Assembly: GCA_012932295.1 (NCBI GenBank)
Contig: JAAONU010000017.1
Location: 1,426,001-1,490,000 of the forward strand
Direction of reading: 5' to 3'
DNA: 64,000 nucleotides
Source of the DNA: Cyclina sinensis
Lineage: Eukaryota; Mollusca; Bivalvia; Venerida; Veneridae
Position 1 is the stretch's first letter, and each line of letters begins with the position of its first letter. The notes under the pieces are model-generated. The model saw only the letters and a program-made list of their open reading frames with translations. It was not told where the DNA came from and did no database searches. Positions 21,531 to 33,455 of the stretch are shown here, in pieces. A program made the translations under genes and the position numbers.

Positions 21531-22960
21531 ACTTGTAACTGAATAAAATAGTCATTTCTTAACCTAAAAAAGTATTAACATGATTTACCAAGTGCATTTC
21601 TTTCAAAGAACCTTCAGTGCTTTGATTACATTTAGGTTTTGTGTTTGTTTTCTTACATATCGGATTCTCGTCTTTATATCTTAAGTGATTATTTTTGGTG
21701 TTTCTTTTGTGTTTCTTTCCTGGCTTTAGCTTATATTTTCAATCTTGCTTTGGTACAAGTGTGTTCAGATGTACTTGTTACTTGTTGCAGCATTGTTTAC
21801 TTTTGGCATAGCTTGTTTGTTTGTTTGTTTGTTTGTTTTCGGTGTATTATTTTAACCGATCTGGGAACGGTTATAAATGAGTTATATCCATTATACCAGT
21901 GTGGTAGGGTTTTCAGCAAATTGACAGTATATAATAGGATAAATTTTCTGATATTTAAAATCCAATTTTGTATGAGGTATGCGTAATCACATATAATAAA
22001 AAATACAACTGCATTGTGTAGTCAGAAACTGACTGTTTTTTTAACAGGATTAAGAAAGTATAATGTTTATTTGAACTAGAATATTAAAAATAAATTCTTA
22101 AGAAAATTGTACACAGTTAATATTTTAAGCGTTGTGTATAATATACATGTATTTATATTTGTTTGTTTGTGTGTGTGTGTTTGTACATATACATGGTTTG
22201 CGTGCTTCTTCTTCATTTCATGTTAAAATGGAGCACAGATATTGTTGTAGAAATATTAGAAACTAAAATGCCATATACATTTCTAAACCAGTTCTGAATC
22301 AGTGCTATATACTGCAACAGATTTTCGTTTGGTTAGGGATGATTATGCCAGTAACGTAATGTTTTTTCTGTAATTTATTTTTAGAATTTCACAAAATTAC
22401 ATATCTTCAATTTTTTTTATTTGACCAAAATAGTCCTACGTGGAAATGATTTATTAGTTTTGATAACTAAGCAAAATGATGTAAAAATGAAAATTACAGA
22501 AAGATGCATTAAAAAATAGATTAGAAAATTTTAGAAATTGTGTAGGCAGATTATGAGGGAAAATACCTTTCTCATAGAATATTTTGAATTGCGACAGTTC
22601 TGATTTTGTCATATATTTTAGACGAAACATTAAATGGTACATGTATATATACAGAAAGTTCCAGATGTTTCAGTATTTATGTTTGTCACATTAGAAATAT
22701 AATCCTCTGTATAAAAAAGGAAATAAGAAATGTTGAGAATAACACAGTGTAAATAGAGATTAGTGATCGTACCATCAGAATTAGTGGTGGACTTTGCAAT
22801 GATTGTGCAAATTAAAAAAAAAATGTAAATAGTTGTTTTAACTTAATCAGGGTCAAAAATTTAGCGACCAGAATATTGTACTAGACAAACCAATGTCTTT
22901 CAGTAACATCAGATGTTGAAAAAAGCATTTTTATTCCAGTTCTATCATATTGTATTATTG
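21531..22960. other. intergenic stretch
   Basis: AT-rich, no exon supported. A short GTTT microsatellite occurs at about 21,815-21,840, and GTGTGTGT near 22,170. Confidence 0.5.
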
Positions 22961-22964
22961 ATAT

Positions 22965-23300
22965 CAATGTTTGTTATACTCCTAGAAAAGTGAGTAGTTT
23001 TGAAGAAGCATTTTGTTATTATTTTTGACATCACAAAAGTGGCATCACCTTTTGTTATTAATTTTGACATCATTAAAGTGACATAGGGGAATTGAGTAGT
23101 TTTGAAGAAGCATTTTTTTATTATTTTTGACATCACAAAAGTGTCATAGCCTTCAATTGTCATTTTATGACATCACAAAAGTGTCATAAAATTTGTTATC
23201 AATTTTGTCTTCACAAAAGTGGGATAGCGTTTAGTTGTGATTTTGTGACATCACAGAAGTAACATAACCCTTTGTTATTATTCTTGTCATCACAAAGCTG
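22965..23300. repeat. degenerate 39-bp tandem repeat
   Basis: GACATCACAAAAGTG or close variants occur at 23027, 23066, 23129, 23169, 23208, 23247 and 23286, mostly 39-40 bp apart with one 63-bp step. GTTATTA-ATTTT joins the units. Non-coding. Confidence 0.8.
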
Positions 23301-24501
23301 TTATTGCTGGTTATGCTAGTAAGCCATCATGTTAAGGAAAATAATCACACGAAATTTTCTTGTTTATTTGTTTTGAGTTTTTTTTTCCAGACTTTTCATA
23401 GCACAATCATCACTTTTACCTGTCACATTTTGTCTGGCTTTGTCACAGCTTTTTTCCCCCTTTTATCTGTAAGTAAGAGTGACTCATAACTTGGAAGGAA
23501 GTTATCTTATTCTTCCATTATAGATCTAACGACAAAATTATTTTCCGCATAGAGAGTTGTCTATATTTCTGTTAATTCATTTGAAATATTATGACTAAAA
23601 TTATCTATAAATCTCAGTCAAAAGCCTCTTTTATGTTCACCTTTGCTGTTAAGGTTGTTAAAATCTTACCAGTTTCCTACAGCGAATTCACCAGTAGTCG
23701 GCCTGTGGGTTCTGAATGCTTTCCAAAAGTTATTAATATATAATATATGAATAATGTCAAGTCAGTTTAAAGGTGACATTTAAGTGTGTTACAAGATTAA
23801 ACATATATTTCATAGGTCAGTCAGATTTATATCCTGTTCGTAAGCGAATATTAGAATTTTTTCAGTGTTGCGTCAAATCAATCCAGTTTTCTCGCATGAA
23901 TTAATATAGCGATGCAAAATGCAGAACATATTTTATCATATTGCTATTGTGAACTGATCTCTCATAATTGTTTTGTGTGTACTATGATTTCTGAGGAGTA
24001 GAAAAGATTGATAAGCCTCTTAATAGAAGCAGATTATCAGAAAAAAATACGTAATTTTGTGTATTTCTGGCTTTTAAGCTGTATTTATTGTTACACACCA
24101 TGTTTTAGTCTAAATGATACTGCCATGTTTATGATTATTTCACAAAATGTTGTTTTTTCCACAGTCATTAAATTTTTGTCACACTTGAGACATATCCTAA
24201 AATGAATCAATTATACAATGTATGTCTACTTCATTTGCTCAGTTGCTATAAAAACCGGGAAATAATTGATAATTTAAAGAAAAACATGATTATCAAAGTT
24301 TTTAGCTTTATGGCACTGATTAAAGTGCTATCCACCTTGGAACAGTACAAACGGCAAGTTTCTATTCTATATAAGACTTACATGAATGAAGTTTAATTGT
24401 TTAACACTGACAGCTTGACATTGAGGAATAATTTATTCAATATTATTCACATTTACACGACTTTAAAGAGAATGCAATTCTTTAAATTTTAGGTATCCCT
24501 C

Positions 24502-24602
24502 TTTGATGAAGCGTCGAAACTAGGAAATGTTTTTAATGAAGCCTCGAAATTAGGAAATATTTTTAATGAAGCTTTGAAACCAGGAAATATTTTTCATCAA
24601 TC
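24502..24602. repeat. 30-bp tandem repeat, about three copies
   Basis: AATGAAGCCTCGAAATTAGG plus AAATATTTTT is repeated with substitutions, GAAGC occurring at 24508, 24538 and 24568. Non-coding. Confidence 0.85.
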
Positions 24603-25461
24603 TTTAAACTGTTGAGCTCATTAGGTGTAGACAGATGTGGCCATTTAGGAGTTGTGAAATATTCAAATTTAGAAAAGAAACAGGATGGCTTTTACTAGTC
24701 ATTGTCTGACATGAAGTTCTAATTCTTTTGGACAAGGGTGAAAAGTCATCTCTGTGTGTCACAATATAGTACTAAACATTTTTGCAGATATTTTTTCTAT
24801 ATTTTTTCTAACTTCTTTGGTAATTCTAGCAATAATATTGTAGTTATTTTATGAGCTTTTGTTTGATGTAAATTTATGGATTGCCATACGTAGAAATACT
24901 TCAAGAGGGACCATACTTATATGGCAGATATGTTTTCATCCTTGATTTTGTTAAGCAGTCACTTGCATAAAAGAAACACCTCTTTTATTCAGTGAGAGTT
25001 ATTTTATTCTGAAATAGACAAAACACATAACATTTGTAAACTGTCTGTATAACATGTCCAATCTTGAGTTACCAGTTGTAATTCTTAGTTTCAAGCTGTG
25101 TACAAGACACAAAATAAGCATTGTGACATCAAATTGATGAACAAAATATAAGCAGAGAACCATATACAGTATATTCAAGTAGTAAATTGTATGAAAAGAA
25201 AAAAAAAAGCGAGAAGAAATGATTTGGTTTTTACATATTGAAAAGGCTGGCCCTTTAATGTTTTAGCTGTTAATTGAAATTGCTGATTATTTCAGAAAAT
25301 GTTCATCTTTAGGCAAACATCTGAAATTGTTACTGTAATCGTATATACTTGTAAGTTAACATTGATGAAGAGCAAAGACAATCTGTGAAGAACTTAACAT
25401 TTATTTTATATGGCAAGCATAGCCAGAGAATAACCAAGCTTATGAACAGATTTTTTTTTTT

Positions 25462-25493
25462 TGAGGGCTGGTGGGGGGGGGGGGGTGGGGAAT
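25462..25493 (+). repeat. G-rich run, possible G-quadruplex
   Basis: GGGCTGG, TGG and about 13 consecutive G followed by TGGGG. Enough G-tracts for an intramolecular quadruplex on the plus strand. It follows a T-run. Confidence 0.7.
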
Positions 25494-26589
25494 GGGGAAA
25501 TGATTTCGGATAGTTTAGTTAGTATATTTTTGAATATGGTAATTCTTAGGAATTTTTGTATAAATTCATTAAAATGTTTGAGATCGATAAAATTCCATCT
25601 AAATTTGAAAGGTCTGAATTGTATCTTACTGAAATTTAGTTGAAGACCTTGGCAGAGTTAAGTAGAAGTGAGGCATCAGACTGTTTGAAATTTGGAAAAT
25701 ACCGGTACTCCGTAATTTGTAGCCAAAAGATCCCTAATGAAATCTAGTGCTAGTTTAGGAGAAAAAAAACAACCATTGGATATATTCTAATGTTGGAAAC
25801 ATAGTTGTAGTCCTGAGAACTGAAGAAGCTAGAACTTGGTACATTACACAATAATGATGCATTGTTAAATAACTATTTCTTGAAAATGTGATACCTTCAT
25901 TGTACCAAAGTCGGTGAAAAAAAACATTGAGAAGAGTTTTAATTTTTAGAAATTTGTGCTTTATTGATGTTGTTTTGTGCCATTTTGCCCCATGAATTCT
26001 TACGGTAGATACAATCCCTGAAGTAAGTGTCTATGAAAATATTAGATAATCTTAGACGTGAATTGTATATTTTGAAATTTGATCGTTGAATAATGAATTT
26101 TAGCATGTGTTGATAGAGTAATACGGGTCCACAAGTAACATCTGTATGTTAAATTGTTAAAAAACACAATCTCATCTTTTATTGTTATTGCTTTACAACA
26201 AGCAAATTGTATTTTTACCAAACTTAACAACTTGTTTTTAGCCAATAATGTTTTTAAAAAATATTGAGAATGAATAAAGAGCTTCTGTGCTCCTTCAGAA
26301 AATATTTTATGCTTCCTTTTTTTTTTAACCCAGTATTTATCTGTCTTAGTTTATATAAGGTTTGTACCAGTTGCCAATATTAGCAGGGCCCTTGAAGAGT
26401 TATTTTAGGTTTGGTGGGATAGTGCAAAAATACAGAAAGCATCCCATTCTGGCTACACTCCTGGTTCTTTCATTGCACTGAAACGTAGGACCTAAGTTCA
26501 ATGGCATATCCAAAAGACTATTTGTAGTGTTAGTGGAGAAGTGATGTATTGAACTTGCAACTTCTGGATTACAAGTCATTTTAGCACTG

Positions 26590-27330
26590 GATCACAGATC
26601 TGAAGGGACTGGAGTCTGGATATTTGGTACAAAGCATTGTTCAGTAGACTTTGACCAAGAATATTCAAATGATTACCTCGGGGTCAAAATTGTTTCCCCT
26701 CTTGTGGTATATATATATTGTATGGCATCATGCTGTGGTCCTCAAAACCTATTGAAATCATGGATCTGCGGTAAGAAATAACCCCACTTATTTAGCTAAT
26801 GTAGATTTTTTTTTTTTTAAACCAAAGGCCTAGAGCTTTGATATTTGGTGTGTAGCTTTGGCTTGTGACTCTGTACCAGTTTTTCAAATAATGGTTTGGG
26901 GTCAAATTAACCCAGCCCAAAGAGTAACTAGTTTTTTTACCGGACTTGCATGGAAAAACAAAAAACTGGCTGTGTGATTTTGGGACAAACTCTCAACCTT
27001 ATCCTTGACCCATTCTCTTGATTTTGTAGCTACAGCATTGAAATTTGAACTATATATACAATCTTGCATGTAGATTTCAAATTTGACCTTGACCTACTTG
27101 CTTTGTTTTGAAGAGACGCTTTTGTGTAGTTTTGCATGCTGATTTTAACTCGCCTACTTCCTTGTTTTCCAAGCTTCAGGATTGAAATCAAACTATGGTA
27201 CATGTATAATTTTGCTTTGCATAAATCATCTTTTAAACTTGCCGTAGTGAACATAATAGAGTATGCTCTTGGGTGTGCTATTAAATGCAATGGTGCCAGC
27301 AATATAAGGTCATCATGGTTTTCATGCACT
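26590..27330. repeat. probable dispersed repeat
   Basis: Phrases such as AACCAAAGGCCTAGAGCTTT, ATTTGGTGTGTAGC, TTGACCTTGACC and GGTTTGGGGTCAAAT repeat in diverged form within this stretch. They resemble AAGGCCTAGAATTTTAAAAT in the element at 45,430. Open frames here are short and unlike proteins. Boundaries are uncertain. Confidence 0.45.
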
Positions 27331-30300
27331 TGATCAAGTGACTGGCGATGGTTTTTTATGCATGAATGTTTGTAACAATATACGAGTCAATTCTGATACA
27401 TGGTTTCTTTGCTCTGAAAAATAGTTCTCTCTTATAATATTGCCTTTTTTTTAGATTTTCTGAGCATTTCATTACTAAATAAATATGACCAACCTGTAAC
27501 TGATAAAGCCTGGCAGGGTGGCAACACCTGAGTAAATAGTCTTCGATGCCTTTCATCCTTTGCATGTACAGTCTGTTTCTTCTCGAGATATAAGCAAAGT
27601 TGATTCAGGTGGGACAGAAACAGCAATGCCAAAATACCAAATTGCTTTATACTTTAAAGCCTTAGTTACTAGTAGACATTATTAGCTTTTATCATCTAGC
27701 TTTTCTGCCATTCTGTTCAAATAACTGAACTTTTAAAACTAATCTACCTAGAGGTTCTGGACAAAAATTATTTCATATACATTTTTTAAAACTTCCAGAG
27801 CCGTCATGTGGAGATAGGAAACCTGTAACATTTCGAGAAACAAAAACCCGAAAGTACCTGATCAGATCCACTAATTTAACTGAAGAAAGTAAAATACAGC
27901 TCTCCAGTACAGTTGTCCTATAGCTTTGAAAGTGCTCTGCGACTGTACATTCTTGTTTAGGTTAACATCTCAGAACACTTAAAATTAGTGGTGGGCAAAG
28001 ACATGTACGTGAGGACCGAAGTCAGTTGCAAGATAAAAACAAAATCTGTTGGCTTTTTCATTTTTTTTACTCTGGCGATGACAGAAAACAATGATGCAAA
28101 AAAAGAATTGGTCACATTATATATATATTATCATAAACATTGCAAAAATAAGCATATGTAATTAGCATTAATTTGAAACCCAGTAGTTAACAGTTTTACT
28201 TGGTTTATGACACTCCAGTTGAACACAAGAAATAAAATATAGTAATAAATTTCTAGTTATAAATTATCTAAACAGACTGTTTGCTAGAACAAACAAGTTA
28301 CATATATTTTAGAAAAAAGACTAGTAATTACTAATTAGTAAATTTCAATAAATTTTTATCAATTATCGCAACAAAAATGCAAAAAACACCAAAAGCTACA
28401 AAATAAGCCCTTGCTCTAAGAGCATTGTACTTACATGTTTGTGAATTGGTATTTAGAGAAAAAAAAATCTGTGCTTTCTCAAGATAAAAATTTTGACAAA
28501 ATTTCTTCTACACAGTTTGTCCAATATTAACCTCTCAGCATCAATTTTTTTAACCACATACATTTGAAGATTCAATTAAATTCTTTCTAAAAGATTTCTT
28601 TCTTAATATTTATTTCATAACTGTCTGTTTCATGTATTCAATAATATATACGTGTGACTGAAAAACTTTCAAAATTACCTCCCCTGAAACCAGCATTTCT
28701 TATTTTGATATATGTTTTGTTTATTAGAGGGCTCGTGTTAGTATTGGAAAAACCCTGCAGTTTGCTAATACCTCACTACAGACTTGACTAGACCAAAAAA
28801 AAAGATGTTTGTAATCAGTACTTCAACAATATAATTTTAATGTACTTTAAATAGCACTCTTGTTGTAGAATAAGAAAATCAGGAAATTGGGTACCGTATC
28901 AATTTATACTTACTGTTACTATGGCAAAGTAACATATCACACATTTCTCCAGGTGATGTTTTTAATTACTGAACTTAAACTTGGTGGGTGAAAAAAAGGA
29001 CTAACTATTCAAATCAAAATAAAAACAGTAGAAAAAAAAATTGTAAAAATGGAAAATTTCTATGAAATATGAATTGTGTGAACACAGAAATTATATGCAA
29101 GTACATAAACAAATAAACACAGACCTATATCTGTAAAATGTCATTATAGTATAGCCACAGCTTCGATTATGTTTTTCTAGCTTTCATAAATACCTCGATA
29201 TAAATATTACCTTTCTTATTGCACATTAAATTTAACATGGTTCTGTGAACCAAATGCTGGGTAATTACTCTTCATTGGAACTGTACCAGTGTTTTACGAG
29301 TTATCGAAATGACTGACTCTAACCTCCATTAACCAGTTCCACCAGCAGTTTTTGAAATACTGCTTACAAACTTGTGAATAAATCCCAGGTGTCTATGTAT
29401 TTTCTAAAGTACATTGCACCAATGCAGCCAAAGTCTTCCCTCATAGTTTGTCAACCAATTGCGTATCTGATACGATCAAATATTTACATTTGTTCATCGA
29501 TTCCAGTCTGCTACATTTAAGGCATATCCTGTAAGATTAGTTATTTATCCCTGTTAAGAACAATCACGAACAGTCTTTGACAATACATTGCGAAATAGTT
29601 TATCATTATGGATAATGCTTTGAAAATGATTGCCTAAGCAAATCCGGCAATTTTCCTACAATATGTCTTTCTTAAATCAAGCAACAGTTAAGCTTTCAAA
29701 TAATTAAAACGCAACAAAAACTCTGGAGCATGGATCCTTATCATTATTTACAAACAGCTTGCCTAGTATATTATTCTAGCGTGTAACATCATCGTATTTC
29801 GAACATATTTTTTAATCATGTCAATATCTACAGTTCTTTCATACTGAACCTTCACATTGGGTGTTCAAATACAGTAATCAATATAAATAATCTTTTCCAT
29901 TATCATTTCACTCGATAACAATTTCTGAGTCACATGCCGTGAGCTAGCTTCTCATCTGAAACTGTCTCCTTCACTAGGTTTAACAGAAGTATTATGTATA
30001 ATCATAGTATACAAGTCGATAATCCAAAGAATAATTACGTCCATAATTCAGTCCAGACTTTAGTTCGAGTTTAGCTCTCCTATATTTTTGCTGTCACATA
30101 CTAGTGCTGTTGAAATGTACGAAAAATTGGACAAATACGAAAATTTACAAAGGATCCTCTATACACCTTTTTTTGCATCTGTACACATGGCTTATGTAAT
30201 CATTACATCACAGATATAAGCCGTAAGTCAGAAAGCTATAAATGCATAAACAGTATAAATAGTTTGAGCCTTTACAAAAAGAAAAACCACCTATCACATG

Positions 30301-31421
30301 CCCTCTAATCAAGCTCCAATGGAATTCACTTTAAAATGATACTCATCTTCATATACAATCTTGTTACAAAACATACACATAGCAAAATGGCGAAAACACG
30401 TAACATCTTTTGCACACATTTCTAAGACTTTTTTTTTTTCAAAAGCATTTCTTTTTTTACCCCAAACCAATACCGTTTAACAGTAAGTAAACACTTAAAT
30501 TTCCATCTATCAATCAGTCTGAATTCTTTTGTCCAGTTACTAAGGTTCTGCAAACATTACCGATATATTTCAACTTTGTGTATCTATTAACAACTTTCAT
30601 TAATCCATACAAATCATTATATTAGTTATATTTTCTTCAGATAACTGAACGTACAATTTTTTACAGAGTAAATGTTTTAGAAAATTGAACGACAAGCATG
30701 TTGAAGAACAGTTGTCTCCCCTAGAATAACTTCACCTGTACCTAATGTGTTAAATTTAATTAATTGTTGTTTTTTGTACAAAATTTTGAAGTTGAAAAAT
30801 AAAACAAAAGATCATTCTGAAAGGGTTAAAGATTGAAAATAAAGTTTTAAAAAAACACAAACACTAAAGAAAGGAAAATAACAGAATTCAATATTTCATA
30901 TTCTATGAACACCAACTTTTATTAAGCATGTCACTTTTAAATTTGTAACAAGAACCATTATCAAAAACCTGACAGCTTACTTTGTTTATCAATGACTTAC
31001 TGCAACTAACTTAAAAATCATGTTACACTTTTACCAATTACAATTACCTTGTAACACTGTTACACTTGGGACAATTCCAGTAAAACATTTCTTCCTCCCC
31101 AGCAAAGCAAAATAAAGTGTTTCTGTTGGGGTGGTCTTTTTATATAGGGAGAGTGTGTTGTCAACTTTCTAAAGGGGGTTGGTTCATTTTGAAAGTGCCT
31201 TCCTGGGGTGGGGTATGTATTTTACTAGAATGGCCCTTACAAAACTATACTCCTCTCAGCAGCCAAATATATACAGGCACTTTTTTAAGAAGGCATTCTG
31301 TATAAACAGTCCTTAACAATTCTAATCTTTGACATGTCACACAAAGACTGGATTCTGTAGACAGTTCACAAATCTGTAGAAATAACAAGCTCACAATATA
31401 CCAATAGCACAGTTACTATGA

Positions 31422-31632
31422 TCAACCCTTACCATGCCAAATATTCTAAAGTGGACTTGTCCATTTTTCAATTAGGACAGATCCATTAACTGTTTATAGG
31501 GGTGCTTATTTAAATTTTCTGACTGATTAGTGAATGGTGCAGAACATGATCAGATTGCATGGATTTGCAGGCTGATCTTGGTCTGCACAAGTCACAAAGA
31601 CAGACAGTTGCCTCCAGCAGGGTAAGGGTTAA
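31422..31632. mobile_element. MITE with TTAACCCTTACC terminal inverted repeats
   Basis: The left end CAACCCTTACCATGCC is mirrored at the right by AGCAGGGTAAGGGTTAA. About 210 bp, no coding capacity. Related copies lie at 50,244-50,446 (reverse orientation) and 19,690-19,797 (truncated), all sharing the inner order: GGACTTGTCC-like block, GTTTATAGG, CTGACTGA, and a TGCAGA-CATGATTAG block. No clear target duplication seen. Confidence 0.65.
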
Positions 31633-31997
31633 TGCAACAGGTTGCCTTTATTCATATAATCACAAACCAATTAACCAATGCTGTTATGTTAATTACCTAT
31701 AAGCAGGTCATCAAGCTATCAATCATTAAAGTGAATTCATAACAAGTTACTATAGTTATTCACTTTTACAACTTCCTTATCAAGTTCAAAATCAATTTGA
31801 GTATAACCAAATCATTCAAATTATCAATGAAACGCTTATTCTAAGTAAACAGTTAAACTTGTTACAAACTTTTTGTGTACACTATTCATATCTTTTTTCA
31901 TTAGCTATGTACAATGGAAACTAGTTATTCCATTTCATTATCCTTACCCTAAGATGTTCAAAGTGTAATTAGAAAAAAAAAACTTTATTCCAAGTAT

Positions 31998-32110
31998 TAA
32001 CAAGAGCTGTCAGAATGACACTAATGCCCCTTTTTATGCACATCAGAAATCCTAAAGATTGATCAGGAATGTCAACTTAGCACAGTGAGCCTAAAACAAC
32101 TGATTTATTT
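31998..32110. repeat. fragment starting AACAAGAGCTGTCAG
   Basis: AACAAGAGCTGTCAG also occurs at about 63,790 at the right edge of the window. The two following sequences diverge quickly. It looks like the conserved end of a dispersed family. Confidence 0.4.
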
Positions 32111-33455
32111 ATATGTTTTATGAAATGCCTAGTTATTACTTAACAAATGTGCAAGACTAGCAGAAACGTTAAAAGTTCTAAGTAACGATGATTTAAAAAA
32201 TTTACGGACCAGCCATTTTCTTTTCAACAAAGTATAGCTAAAGAGTATAGAACTCCACTGAGATACAGGGTATAAAATTTGAGCATGTCAAACTGAAAGC
32301 AAAAAAAATGTGTACGATGAGTGAACAAGTTTTTTTTTTTATGGCATGAAAACATTCTTTTCTTTAAATCTTTGAACAACATTAAGGCAAAAATATCTAA
32401 GCCATCAAATAACTGCAAACTAAGCGGAAAAAATTGAACGAAAGAAAGAAAACATATTTTGCAAACAACGTTTTACAACAGATGTACATTTTAAGTACAC
32501 ATCACACCTAACAACTATTATGAATACTGCTAGAACAGGATATATATATATATGTGTTAATATGTACAAGTAGAAAAAAGTTCTTTTTTTGTAGCTCTGT
32601 CATAATATACATGCAGATAAAAAGTACCAAAGTTCTTCTGTGCAAGTCAGAATGGTTTCTCATGCACGAAAAAGTCTCAATTTTTATGTAGATTTTGTTT
32701 TTGTTTACAGAAAAATTTCGCAATTTGGTGAGTACAACAATCAGTATGGTGTAGAGACTATTAAACAAGGACCTTTTGTCTGCAGATATATTCCAAATGC
32801 TACTTTGGCAGGCTCAGGTCATTAAGGTAACATTTAGATGCTAACTGTACTCTTCATGAAACAAGCTGAAGAGGTATATACCACAACTCTTAATTATGGT
32901 CACATTTTTACCTGCCCAAGTATATATGTACCTCCATATTGTACGAAACTAAGATAAATGTTACTGAATACTTCCTATTTCCTAAACACAATATTGAAAG
33001 ACATTTCTTTATTTTAAGGAAGAAAAAAATCCTCACCAACATTAACAATTTTCCAAGTTAACAGTCCATGATTTGTGATTTTCACAGAATGCTACTCTCA
33101 CAGACTATTCTATAAATAAGAGATTCATTAACAAACAGCACACAAACACAATTTCTACAGAACGTTTGTTCCCTTATTTATCACAATGTTCTTCTTTACA
33201 TGAACTTCTTATTGTACTTGAAAAACTAAACTTTCTATTGATTTTATATTTCACCTAAGTATATTACACAACTCCTGTGGTACAGCTCTTATATTCTTAA
33301 TAATATTGTACAATTGTTCTCATAAAATGTTATCAAAGCGACATCCGAAGACATGAAAACAAAAGATGTGCAATAAAGACAACCTTTGGAGCTGTAAGCA
33401 GACTGATTAGAGCATGTTTTTATCAATTTGATAAACACTACGGTAATTTGTTTGA

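Larger units (their letters stand above)
23301..26590. other. intergenic stretch with small repeats
   Basis: No gene seen. It contains the 30-bp triplicate at 24,502 and a G-rich run at 25,466, listed separately. Confidence 0.5.
27331..33455. other. intergenic stretch between convergent genes
   Basis: FBXO33 (+) and MAP1 (-) converge on this region. The part adjoining 33,455 is likely MAP1 3' UTR; TTTATT (AATAAA on the minus strand) near 33,008 is one candidate polyadenylation signal. Apart from the MITE at 31,422 and a repeat start near 31,998 I see no structure and no exon. Confidence 0.45.
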
